From Arthrospira sp. PCC 9108 (lineage in GTDB: Bacteria; Cyanobacteriota; Cyanobacteriia; Cyanobacteriales; Microcoleaceae), in contig CP066886.1 of the NCBI GenBank assembly GCA_016745315.1, positions 5,208,501 through 5,272,500 of the forward strand: a stretch of DNA of 64,000 nucleotides. The letters are read 5' to 3'. A program made the translations under genes and the position numbers. Below the pieces are notes generated by a model. It worked only from the letters and a program-made list of their open reading frames with translations. It did not search any database and was not told the origin of the DNA. Below are positions 1 through 8,896 of the stretch, piece after piece; the stretch's first letter is position 1, and the number at the start of each line of letters is the position of its first letter.

Positions 1-1
1 G

Positions 2-1837
2 TCGGAATTGCTGGGAAAACAACCACGCCCGAAAGGTCCCCGCCTAACTATTTTAACGAATGCAGGGGGACCGGGAGTGCTAACTACGGATACTTTACTG
101 ATTGAAGGGGGAACCCTAGCACAACTATCCTCTGAAACTACTAAGGCCCTTAACCAGGTTTTACCGCCCCAATGGAGTCACAGCAACCCGATTGATATTT
201 TAGGGGATGCAGACCCGGAACGTTACGCGAAAGCCTTTGAAATAGCAGTTAAAGACCCTAATGGGGATGGGTTGTTAGTGATTTTGACTCCCCAAGCTAT
301 GACCGACCCGACTCAAACGGCGGAACAGTTGAAGTTTTTGGCAATGCAGGATCACAAAAAACCGATTTTGGCTAGTTGGATGGGTGGCGCAGAGGTGGCA
401 GCAGGGGCTAAGATTCTTAATCAAGCCAATATCGCCACTTTCTCTTATCCTGATACGGCGGTGCGGATGTTTAACTATATGTGGCGCTATACCTACAATT
501 TGCGTGGCTTGTATGAAACACCGACTTTCGCAGCTTCTGAGGATAATTTATCGACGCTGGAAACGGCTAAACATCTGATTGAGAAGGTTCGCCACCAAGG
601 ACGAAGTTTGCTAACTGAGTTTGAGTCTAAGGAACTTCTCGCACTTTATGGCATCCCTGTGGTTGATACTCGCATGGCTTCCACGGTTGAGGAGGCTTTG
701 GCGGCGGCGGAAGCTATTGGCTATCCGGTAGCGCTGAAATTGTTGTCGGAAACTATTACCCACAAAACTGATGTGGGTGGGGTTAAACTGAATTTAACTA
801 GCGCTGAAGAAGTCCAGGCGGCTTATGAGGCGATCGCTTCTTCGGTTACGGAAAAGGTCGGACCTGAACATTTCCAAGGTGTCACGGTTCAGGAAATGCT
901 TAAATTAGATGGCTATGAATTAATTATCGGCAGTAGTCTGGACCCTCAATTTGGACCTGTGTTGCTATTTGGCACAGGTGGGCAACTGGTGGAAGTATTT
1001 AAGGACCGTATCCTGGCTCTACCGCCCCTTAACACGACTTTAGCGCGGCGGATGATGGAACAGACCAAAATCTATAAAGCCCTGTTAGGAGTGCGGGGAC
1101 GGCCTCCTGTGGATATGGATGCCTTGGAACAGCTTATGGTCAGGTTTTCCCATATCGTGGTCGAACAACCCTGGATTAAGGAAATTGATATTAACCCTCT
1201 GGTGGCTTCGGAAGACCGACTGGTGGCCCTCGATGCGCGGGTGGTACTCCATGACCCAGATACGCCAGAAGACCAATTATCTAAGCCGGCTATCCGACCC
1301 TATCCTCAGCAATATGTCAGCCATTGGGTTTCTCAGCAGGGAATGCCTATTACTATCCGTCCTATCCGTCCTGAAGATGAACCCATGGCGGTTAAATTCC
1401 ATGAAAGTCTTTCGGAGGAAAGCGTTTATTTGCGCTATGCTCATCTGATGAAACTTAGTTCCCGGACAGGTCATGAACCTATGTCCCGACTCTGTTTTAT
1501 CGATTACGATCGCGAAATGGCTCTAGTGGCAGAATACACCAATCCAGAAAGCCTAGAACGACAAATCATCGGCTTAGGACGACTCAGCAAGGTCTATGGT
1601 AGCAATGAGGCGGAATTTTCCCTATTGGTGGCTGATGCTTTCCAACGTCAAGGGGTAGGGACGCAGTTGCTTAAACAACTTCTGCATATTAGTCGCCAGG
1701 AAAAACTCACTTGTATTATGGCGGAAATCCTCACTGATAACCGGGTGATGCAGCATATCTGCGAAAAAATCGGATTTACCCTTAACCGGGTAATTGGGGA
1801 ACCCATGGTCAGGGCGGAAATCCAACTTTCTGATTAG
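2..1837 (+). CDS. Pat-like acetyltransferase / ADP-forming acyl-CoA synthetase, 5'-truncated by window edge
   Basis: The frame is open to the left edge, so the N-terminal CoA-binding domain lies outside the window; the TTG at 8 is not a real start. In order I see a succinyl-CoA-ligase-like segment (TNAGGPGVLTTD near residue 17), an ATP-grasp domain (around residues 200-420, with YPVALKLLSETITHKTDVGG) and a C-terminal GNAT acetyltransferase domain starting near ITIRPIRPEDE (about 445 to the end). This order matches the Pat/PatZ class of protein lysine acetyltransferases, which acetylate enzymes such as acetyl-CoA synthetase. In that class the synthetase part is usually a CoA or acyl-CoA sensor, but here it may still be active. 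The stop at 1837 is followed by an intergenic region and a convergent gene. The family is sure; the exact substrate is not. Confidence 0.85.
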   Translation, partial: SELLGKQPRPKGPRLTILTNAGGPGVLTTDTLLIEGGTLAQLSSETTKALNQVLPPQWSHSNPIDILGDADPERYAKAFEIAVKDPNGDGLLVILTPQAMTDPTQTAEQLKFLAMQDHKKPILASWMGGAEVAAGAKILNQANIATFSYPDTAVRMFNYMWRYTYNLRGLYETPTFAASEDNLSTLETAKHLIEKVRHQGRSLLTEFESKELLALYGIPVVDTRMASTVEEALAAAEAIGYPVALKLLSETITHKTDVGGVKLNLTSAEEVQAAYEAIASSVTEKVGPEHFQGVTVQEMLKLDGYELIIGSSLDPQFGPVLLFGTGGQLVEVFKDRILALPPLNTTLARRMMEQTKIYKALLGVRGRPPVDMDALEQLMVRFSHIVVEQPWIKEIDINPLVASEDRLVALDARVVLHDPDTPEDQLSKPAIRPYPQQYVSHWVSQQGMPITIRPIRPEDEPMAVKFHESLSEESVYLRYAHLMKLSSRTGHEPMSRLCFIDYDREMALVAEYTNPESLERQIIGLGRLSKVYGSNEAEFSLLVADAFQRQGVGTQLLKQLLHISRQEKLTCIMAEILTDNRVMQHICEKIGFTLNRVIGEPMVRAEIQLSD

Positions 1838-1929
1838 GAGTATTGTTTCCTGTGTGGTGGGGTAGCGATCGCGATCGCCTATCCCCGCCATTTTACAGGG
1901 GGGATAATTGGAGAACCCGCCCCTAGGTT

Positions 1930-3114
1930 TTAGTGGTGGTGATGATCATGATCATGGCTATGGCTATGGCTATGATGATGATGGCTATGGCTATGATGAC
2001 CTGGATCTGATTGTACTGCCAGGCTAGGATTAATAGATAATGCTGTTTGGCTTAATAATGCCTCAATCTGAGGATTAGCCCAATTAGCAGCCATCTCCAG
2101 GAATTGGGGATGGTCATTGACACAAGCCATTTTAATATACCTTACCTGGGGATGTCGCCGCCGCAATGCCTCGATAATGTGTTCTACATCTAATAAGGTT
2201 TCGTGGTTTTCGGTAGCAAACCCTATAGGCATGAAGACAATAGCCGTCGCTCCCAATTCTATCAGATTATGGGCGGCTAGTTGCGCGTTGGGTTGAGTCC
2301 AGTCGATCAGGGGGGTATCATGGTTTAACCAGCCTACGGAAATTAAGGGATAACGGTTGATGAGTTGTTCCCGGACTTTTTCATATAAGGCTTGACTTTC
2401 ATCAATTCCTGATGTAAAACCCTTGGCTTTATGGGGGCATCCATGATTCATTAATACGATGCCTATTTGGGATGGCAAATGTGCGATCGCCAATTCTTCG
2501 TCAATTTTTGCCTGCACTAATTCCGCCATTAAATTAATGTATTCAGGCTCATTATAAAAAGATGGGATATAACGCTGACCTGTAACCCAATGGCTGCTAG
2601 TATCGGCTAATTGTGCCAGAGCATTATTAACCTGTTCTACAGCGATACCACTGGTAAAAATTGAATCAACTACCAACAGTGGATAAATCAGGATTTTGTC
2701 AAATCCTTCGGTTTTAATTTGGCTTAAAACTGTTTCTGGTAGGAAGGGGGCACAGAAATTAAAGGCTTTAAATACTTGAACGCGATCGCCCCATTTTTGT
2801 TGTAAATGTGCTTCAATTCCGGCTCGTTGTTTCTCAAAAATTGCATTGTGGGGGGAAATAAAATTGCCGTGCTGATGACTCCATTCATGGAGGTCAAATA
2901 TTGCCAAAAGTTTAGCTAGAGGCGGATAAATCCAAGTAGGAACTGGGGCGAATTTGGCGGTTAACAGATTTAAAGCCTGTTCATTATAATTGGCAAAGTC
3001 TTCATAGCTTTCTACTTCTCCATAACCCATCAATAAAACGGCTACCCGATCTGATTTAGGGCGATCGCTTAATTGGGTGCTAGGACTTGTAATTTTCTCA
3101 GGAGTTGTTACCAC
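1930..3114 (-). CDS. ferrochelatase/cobaltochelatase-family protein with His-rich tail
   Basis: This 394-residue protein belongs to the class II chelatase fold (ferrochelatase/CbiX type). Two segments match the ferrochelatase active site: LMNHGCPHKAKGF corresponds to the catalytic-His loop, and GFATENHETLLDVEHIIE corresponds to the conserved Glu helix. It does not carry the chlorophyll-binding C-terminal helix of the usual cyanobacterial HemH. It ends instead in a tail of about 22 residues of almost only His, Ser and Asp. Such tails bind Ni, Co, Zn or Fe in metallochaperones, so a metal-delivery or non-Fe chelatase role is possible (inference). It is divergently placed relative to nothing obvious and has no tetrapyrrole gene beside it. 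Iron, cobalt or nickel specificity cannot be read from the sequence. Confidence 0.7.
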   Translation of the reverse strand: MVTTPEKITSPSTQLSDRPKSDRVAVLLMGYGEVESYEDFANYNEQALNLLTAKFAPVPTWIYPPLAKLLAIFDLHEWSHQHGNFISPHNAIFEKQRAGIEAHLQQKWGDRVQVFKAFNFCAPFLPETVLSQIKTEGFDKILIYPLLVVDSIFTSGIAVEQVNNALAQLADTSSHWVTGQRYIPSFYNEPEYINLMAELVQAKIDEELAIAHLPSQIGIVLMNHGCPHKAKGFTSGIDESQALYEKVREQLINRYPLISVGWLNHDTPLIDWTQPNAQLAAHNLIELGATAIVFMPIGFATENHETLLDVEHIIEALRRRHPQVRYIKMACVNDHPQFLEMAANWANPQIEALLSQTALSINPSLAVQSDPGHHSHSHHHHSHSHSHDHDHHHH

Positions 3115-3245
3115 GTCTTAATCCTCTGATCTAACCAATGAGCTATTTCCCTATAGTTTAACATCCCCTATGGGGGGAGGGGGATAATATGTTGATAACT
3201 ATGTCTTAGGGGGGGTTAGGGGGGCGATCGCCGCCATAGCTAAAG

Positions 3246-4517
3246 CTACCCCATGAAATATCGCAGGAGTAGAAAGCCTATAGCGGCCAAAAATGCAGCG
3301 GTGGGGACTGTAATTAACCAAGCCAAGGCGATCTTACCTACAGTCCCAAATTTAATAGACTTCCAGCCTTGAACAAGTCCCACGCCGACAACACCACCAA
3401 CTAGCGCATGGGAGGTAGAAACAGGTATCCCTAAGTTAGAAGCAATTAGTACAGTGGTGGCGGTGGCGAGTTCAGCCGAAAATCCAGCACTAGGGGCTAA
3501 AGTGATAATATTTTCGCCGACAGTGGAGATGACTTTTTGACCCCAAACCGCCAAACCTGTAGCAATACCAGCGCCGCCAATAACTAATACCCATAGGGGG
3601 ATATGAAACTCTCCGAGGGGGACAGAAGCGGTTTGTCGGATATAGACAATAATGGCAAGGGGTGCGACAGTGTTACCAACATCATTAGACCCATGAGCAA
3701 AAGCCACAAAGCAAGCACTGAAAACCTGAAACTGAGCGAGTTGTCTTTCAATGGAGGACTTGCTATCACCGGATCTAAAAGTAGGTTGCCAACTAAACCA
3801 GGTAAGGCCAACGACAGTTAGACCAGCGATCGCAATAGTCAAATCATGGGTAGGAAAATTAACACCCCATTGACTTCTAATCAAATGGGCGAGGGGTTGA
3901 CTAATTTCTGGGACTACTAACGTGCCAAATACTGCAATCATGGCACAACTCAGCCAGGGACTCCATTCGAGAATTTGTTGTTGGGGGTGTGGATGTTCCA
4001 GAATCCAATATTTAATTAGACTGTAGAGTGAGGCGGCGATCGCCGCACTAATGAGGGGGGTAATTAACCAAGCCAGAGAAATCAAACCCACAGTTTTCCA
4101 GGCTACAGCAGTCCACCCTACAGCCACAGCACTAAATCCCGAAATAGCACCGACCACAGCATGGGAAGAGGCGACGGGTAAACCCTTACGGGTGGCAATC
4201 TGTAACCATAACCCGGTCGAGACTAATACCGCTATCATACCCAATTGGAACAATTGAGGCGATCGGATAAATTCTTCCGGCTTGACTACCCCAGTGGCTA
4301 AGGTTTCCGAAACCCTACCCCCGAATAATACCGCCCCTAGAAATTCCAAAACCCCAGCAATGATAATAGCTTGTCGGAGAGTAATCGCCTTTGACCCTAC
4401 AGAAGTCCCCATAGAGTTAGCCACATCATTGGCTCCGAGGGTGCAAGCCACATAAAAAGCTAACAGACAGACGAACCACAGCGGAATTAAGTTGATGGGG
4501 GAAATTTCCATTATCAA
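3246..4517 (-). CDS. pit: inorganic phosphate permease, PiT family
   Basis: This is a 423-residue polytopic membrane protein of the PiT/PHO-4 family, which brings phosphate (often as a metal-phosphate complex) across the inner membrane with H+ or Na+. The two family signatures are present as internal repeats: GANDVANSMGTSVGSKA near residue 28 and AHGSNDVGNTVAPLA in the second half. GIPVSTSHALVGGVVG lies near the C-terminus. About ten hydrophobic segments are visible and the length is normal. The annotated start MIMEISPIN could also be the Met at residue 3. It sits alone, about 130 bp upstream of the chelatase gene, with no pho box that I could identify. Confidence 0.92.
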   Translation of the reverse strand: MIMEISPINLIPLWFVCLLAFYVACTLGANDVANSMGTSVGSKAITLRQAIIIAGVLEFLGAVLFGGRVSETLATGVVKPEEFIRSPQLFQLGMIAVLVSTGLWLQIATRKGLPVASSHAVVGAISGFSAVAVGWTAVAWKTVGLISLAWLITPLISAAIAASLYSLIKYWILEHPHPQQQILEWSPWLSCAMIAVFGTLVVPEISQPLAHLIRSQWGVNFPTHDLTIAIAGLTVVGLTWFSWQPTFRSGDSKSSIERQLAQFQVFSACFVAFAHGSNDVGNTVAPLAIIVYIRQTASVPLGEFHIPLWVLVIGGAGIATGLAVWGQKVISTVGENIITLAPSAGFSAELATATTVLIASNLGIPVSTSHALVGGVVGVGLVQGWKSIKFGTVGKIALAWLITVPTAAFLAAIGFLLLRYFMG

Positions 4518-4729
4518 AGATGAAATTCAGATTAAATTAACCGGATAACTAGGGAGAGTCTTTGTTATATTAATGATGTCGGTGCGCGATGGTTTCCCGA
4601 TTGTGGGTCAGACAGAACCCCCACTACCGCTAAATCCGCCACGTTACTGGTGGCAAGTGCCATCAACTAGGCGGTTTAACAGCTACCGAAAATATTGCAG
4701 GAATTGGCAACAGCAACAACAATAGAATT

Positions 4730-7141
4730 ATGGCAACAGTTTACGTTAATCCATCTACTGGCAACGATCAGGGTGACGGGACCCAATCATCTCCCTACAA
4801 AACTCTGACGGCAGCCTGCGCTAAAGTTGAATCAGGAACTTTCATTCAATTAGAAACTGGAACCTATAATAGCGCTACTGGGGAACAGTTCCCAATTATG
4901 ATTCCTAGCGGGGTCACTGTGGTGGGAAATGAATCAGGAACCGGAAGCGGCATTTTGATTGAAGGTAGTGGTCGCCATAGTAGCCCTAGTACAGGCGGCC
5001 AAGAAGTTACTATCGTGATGGCTACCAACGCTGAACTGCGGGGGGTGACAGTAACTAATAACCAAGTGAGGGGTACGGGAGTTTGGGTCGAGTCTACCTC
5101 GCCTAATATTGTACACTGCACATTTACCCGCTGTCGCCGCGAGGGAATTTACGCTACAGGCTCAGGGGCTCCTAATATCCTCAGTAATGCCTTTGTGGAA
5201 AATGAAGGCTATGGCCTCTCGCTGGAGGGTAATGTTAAGGGGGAAGTACGCAACAGTTCCTTCCAAAATACGGGCTATGGTATCTCGGTTAAGGGTGAAG
5301 TTCAGACGCGCATTAGTGATAACACGCTTTTTGAAAATCGCTCTGGTCTCCTAATTGCTGGCAACTCTCGCCCTATTTTGCGACGTAATTTGATTGAGCG
5401 CAACACTGGCGATGGTATTGTAATTACTAATGATGCGGCTCCAGATTTGGGTAGCGCCAGCGAATCGGGTGGTAATATGATTCGCAATAATGGCGGGTTT
5501 GATATTAATCATGCTGGCTCTGTGGCGATCGCCTCTTTTGGTAATTTGCTCAATGCTGGCAGAGTTCAGGGTAATATCAATGTGGTAGCGACTAGCGCTC
5601 CGACTTCCTCACCCACTACTATCCATGTTAATGGCTCGACAGGTAATGATTCGGCGGCGGGTACGGCTTCTGCTCCGTTCAAAACTATCACCCGTGGCTT
5701 ACAACAGGCGACGGCGGGGACTGTGGTACAAGTGGCTCCAGGAAATTATACGGCGGCTACAGGGGAAACTTTCCCGTTGTATGTGATCTCTGGTGTGACG
5801 TTGATCGGTAATGAGTCTAGCCAAGGTAATGGCACTCAAATTACTGGAAGCGGTCGATTTGCTAGTCCTAGTGCGGCGGGACAAAATGTAACTATTGTGA
5901 TGGAAAATAACTCGACCCTGCGCGGTGTGAGTGTGACTAATGAGGAAATTCGCGGCACTGCTGTTTGGATTGAGTCGGTTTATTGTGTGGTGGCTAATTG
6001 CCGGTTTTTTAACTCTAAACGGGAAGGGGTTTTTGTCACGGGAACTGCTATCCCTGAGATTTTGACTAGCCACTTTGAAAAAAATGCTGGTAATGGTATC
6101 GCTTTGGCGGGGAATGCTAAGGGAGAAATTCGCGGCAACAAGCTACAAGATACTGGATTTGCGATCGCTGTTCAAGCCTCTGCGGCTCCGCTGATTAGCG
6201 ACAACCATATTTCTAACAACCGCACTGGTCTTGTACTTTCGGGTAGTTCTAAGCCTGTGTTGCGGAAAAATCTGATTGAGAACAATCTTCAGGATGGTTT
6301 GACTGTCATTGCAGATGCTTTTCCAGATTTGGGTAGCCCTCAAGATGCGGGGGGTAATATTTTCCGCAATAATGGTAAGTATGATGTCCAGAATGCTGGG
6401 AAGTTTACTTTGGTGTCTGTGGGAAATCAGATTAACCCCACTAACACGAAGGGAAATATTGATTTTAGTGCTAATGTGACTCCCACCCCGACTCCGACTC
6501 CTACCCCGACTCCGACTCCGACTCCGACTCCCACGCCGACTCCGACTCCGACTCCACCTCCGGGAGGCGATCGCTTTAGTGATATTACCGGACATTGGGC
6601 GCGAGAATTTATTGTGCGCTTGACTGATATGAATATTATCAGTGGGTTTCCTGATGGTACTTTCCGACCCAATGAGAATTTAACTCGCGCCCAACACGCG
6701 GCTTTGCTGGCTAAGGCGTTTAATATGGCTCCTATTCAGCAGGCGACTGCATTTAGGGATGTGGCTATTGATTTCTGGGGGAAAGTGGCTATTGAACAAG
6801 CGAACCGGGCCGGATTTTTGGCGGGTTTCCCCGATCGCACTTTCCGACCTAATGAGAATTTGAACCGGGCTCAGGCGGTGGTATCATTGATTAATGGTCT
6901 CAAGTTGACTGGTGGTAATCCTAATTCTTTGAATGGTTACACCGATCGCGCTCAGATTCCTAGTTATGCTACAGATGCGATCGCTACTGCTACAGAGCGA
7001 AGGATTATTGTCAACTATCCAACTCGGACTACCCTGGCTCCTCAGCGGGATATTACCCGTGCGGAAATTTCGGCAATTCTCTATCAAACTCTGGTAGCCA
7101 CTGGGCGCGCTGAGGCGATCAACTCTCCTTACATTGTCTAG
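4730..7141 (+). CDS. SLH-anchored right-handed beta-helix surface protein (DUF1565 duplication)
   Basis: This 803-residue protein is built from two copies of a DUF1565/beta-helix unit (about residues 1-270 and 285-585). Each starts with VYVNPSTGNDQGDGTQ or IHVNGSTGNDSAAGT and contains a closely matching GNESGTGSG/GNESSQGNG turn. A Thr-Pro linker (TPTPTP..., about 595-620) follows, then SLH motifs (FSDITGHWAREFI, FPDGTFRPNENLTRAQ, FPDRTFRPNENLNRAQ) to the C-terminus. SLH domains bind secondary cell-wall polymers, so a cell-surface or S-layer position is expected. Oddly, no signal peptide is visible at the annotated ATG and no clear ribosome site precedes it. The frame is open upstream only to about 4636, without giving an obvious leader. 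The ligand of the beta-helix is unknown. Confidence 0.85.
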   Translation: MATVYVNPSTGNDQGDGTQSSPYKTLTAACAKVESGTFIQLETGTYNSATGEQFPIMIPSGVTVVGNESGTGSGILIEGSGRHSSPSTGGQEVTIVMATNAELRGVTVTNNQVRGTGVWVESTSPNIVHCTFTRCRREGIYATGSGAPNILSNAFVENEGYGLSLEGNVKGEVRNSSFQNTGYGISVKGEVQTRISDNTLFENRSGLLIAGNSRPILRRNLIERNTGDGIVITNDAAPDLGSASESGGNMIRNNGGFDINHAGSVAIASFGNLLNAGRVQGNINVVATSAPTSSPTTIHVNGSTGNDSAAGTASAPFKTITRGLQQATAGTVVQVAPGNYTAATGETFPLYVISGVTLIGNESSQGNGTQITGSGRFASPSAAGQNVTIVMENNSTLRGVSVTNEEIRGTAVWIESVYCVVANCRFFNSKREGVFVTGTAIPEILTSHFEKNAGNGIALAGNAKGEIRGNKLQDTGFAIAVQASAAPLISDNHISNNRTGLVLSGSSKPVLRKNLIENNLQDGLTVIADAFPDLGSPQDAGGNIFRNNGKYDVQNAGKFTLVSVGNQINPTNTKGNIDFSANVTPTPTPTPTPTPTPTPTPTPTPTPTPPPGGDRFSDITGHWAREFIVRLTDMNIISGFPDGTFRPNENLTRAQHAALLAKAFNMAPIQQATAFRDVAIDFWGKVAIEQANRAGFLAGFPDRTFRPNENLNRAQAVVSLINGLKLTGGNPNSLNGYTDRAQIPSYATDAIATATERRIIVNYPTRTTLAPQRDITRAEISAILYQTLVATGRAEAINSPYIV

Positions 7142-7152
7142 TCAAGGCTAGA

Positions 7153-8037
7153 TTATTTGGTCCCCCGCAGTAGTCCAAACCGAATTAAACCCTGTTCATA
7201 TCCTTGACTCATTAATCCTAGGGATAATGCGGCTCTGATGGTTGAAGGTCCGCTGATGAGTAAACCGAAAATGGCGGCGGGGTCAAAGGCGGAATCAATG
7301 ACTATATCCCAGAAGGGGGCGACTGCTTTTGACCAGTCGGCGGTGTCAATGTTATTAAACCCTACCCGAGTGGCGATCGCTTGATATTCTGGCAATGAGA
7401 TCACATAGGGTAGGGCATAAACTTGGTAAATTTGGGCGAGGTGGTGACGTTCTGCGTCTGTGAGTTGTCCTGGGTCTCCCCCTAGGGGACGATGACACCA
7501 AGTAGCCATTAAAAACGTGCCACCGGGTTTGAGGACTCGGTGGCATTCTTGCAAAAATTGGATTTTGTTGGGCATATGTTCGCCACTTTCCAGAGACCAC
7601 ACCAGGTCAAAGGATTCGTCCTCAAAGGGCATTGCTAGGGCGTTGGCAACCTGGAAATTCACATTTTGACTTAATCTAGCTTCGGCGGCGCGATCGCCTG
7701 CTCTTTGGGCTTGTACCGGGCTGAGAGTGATGCCTGTAACTCTGGCGTTAAACTTTTCGGCTAAATAAAGACTACTCCCCCCAATGCCACAACCTACGTC
7801 TAAAATCTTAGGGGTTGGGGTTGTCTGATCAAGTCCCCACTTTAGTAATTCTTCGATTAGGTCAATTTGCGCCTGTCGTCTTTCGGTTTTCAGATTCCCT
7901 TCGGGTCCATAATAGCCATGGTGCATATGTTCCCCCCAAATTTGTTCCCACAGGGCGGAGGAAGCATCATAAAACTGTTGAATCTGTTGATTGAGAGTTG
8001 ATTTCATGGCTACTTTGTCTAATGGACAATCAATCAT
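7153..8037 (-). CDS. SAM-dependent methyltransferase, gamma-tocopherol methyltransferase-like
   Basis: This is a class I SAM methyltransferase with motif I ILDVGCGIGGSSLYLA and post-I motifs FDLVWSLESGEHMP and VLKPGGTFLMATWCHRP. The N-terminal block FYDASSALWEQIWGEHMHHGYY is typical of the plant/cyanobacterial gamma-tocopherol C-methyltransferase family (VTE4, last step of alpha-tocopherol synthesis) and its sarcosine/phosphoethanolamine-methylating relatives. The better start is probably the Met at residue 11 (MKSTLNQQIQQFYD), giving about 284 residues. The gene converges on the SLH protein, with only 11 bp between stops. The fold is certain; the tocopherol assignment is from recognised similarity and is moderately confident. 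Confidence 0.75.
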   Translation of the reverse strand: MIDCPLDKVAMKSTLNQQIQQFYDASSALWEQIWGEHMHHGYYGPEGNLKTERRQAQIDLIEELLKWGLDQTTPTPKILDVGCGIGGSSLYLAEKFNARVTGITLSPVQAQRAGDRAAEARLSQNVNFQVANALAMPFEDESFDLVWSLESGEHMPNKIQFLQECHRVLKPGGTFLMATWCHRPLGGDPGQLTDAERHHLAQIYQVYALPYVISLPEYQAIATRVGFNNIDTADWSKAVAPFWDIVIDSAFDPAAIFGLLISGPSTIRAALSLGLMSQGYEQGLIRFGLLRGTK

Positions 8038-8263
8038 GGTAAATGGTAGGACTACGGACTTGTTATGCCATATGTCTCAGTCCCCAGTCTGGTCTGGGGG
8101 TTGCGATCGCATGATTGTAGTGCTATGATAGCGTAAATTGGAATGATACAATAAGCCATTGTTTTAGCCCAATCAAACATTAATTAAGAAGTCGCTTTTT
8201 GGTAGTTTCCTAAAATGTAAGGTTATGAGATAATAACATCAGGGCGAGAAGGGTAAAGCGACT

Positions 8264-8743
8264 ATGACCGAGTTAATTAAAGCCATCAAAACAGGCAATC
8301 TTGAGGAATTATCAGCTTTAATAGCAGCGGAAAAAGATATCAATGCTGTGGGTGATGATGGCACAACCGCCATGGTGACAGCAGTGGGACAGGGACTAGA
8401 GGCGATCGCCCAAAACCTGATAGAGGCCGGGGCTGATGTTAACCTCGGAGATAATGATGGTTGGACTCCGCTGATGGAGGCGGCGGCACAGGGCCATTTA
8501 ACTATAGCTGAAAGTTTACTACAAGCTGGGGCTGAAATTGATGCTCAGACCGATTTTGGCTTAACAGCATTGATGGCCGCCTCTGGTAGGGGTCATGTAC
8601 AGATGGTTGAGATGTTACTGAATAAGGGTGCCAATTTTCGGGCTAAGGATAACAACAATTGGACGGCTTTAATTTGGGCATCTTCTGAGAATCATCCCGA
8701 AGTTGTAGCAGCAATTAAAAAATGGCGAGACGCTCATAATTAG
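8264..8743 (+). CDS. ankyrin-repeat protein
   Basis: This small 159-residue soluble protein is made almost entirely of four to five ankyrin repeats of 33 residues (DGTTAMVTAVGQGLEAIAQ, DGWTPLMEAAAQGHLTIAE, FGLTALMAASGRGHVQMVE, NNWTALIWASSENHPEVVA). Ankyrin stacks bind protein partners; none is suggested by the neighbours. It has no signal peptide or membrane segment. The GGCGAGAAGGG-like stretch just before the ATG can serve as ribosome site. The next gene, glgP, starts about 150 bp downstream and may be transcribed separately. Confidence 0.85.
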   Translation: MTELIKAIKTGNLEELSALIAAEKDINAVGDDGTTAMVTAVGQGLEAIAQNLIEAGADVNLGDNDGWTPLMEAAAQGHLTIAESLLQAGAEIDAQTDFGLTALMAASGRGHVQMVEMLLNKGANFRAKDNNNWTALIWASSENHPEVVAAIKKWRDAHN

Positions 8744-8896
8744 CTGATAATTGCCTGTTGAAAAAGCCCGGATTGAATCAGGATTCATCTAATCAGAACC
8801 AGGATAAAATCCCCAATTTGACAATTGGCAAATTGGGCAGCATTTAAGACTCAGAATATCCTGGATATAACCACTTACTTTAATGGGTGAAAAGCC

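Noticed and set aside
6143..6672. Minus-strand ORFs rich in Arg-Ser or Gly-Val over the SLH protein
   Set aside because: Antisense readings of the Thr-Pro repeat linker.
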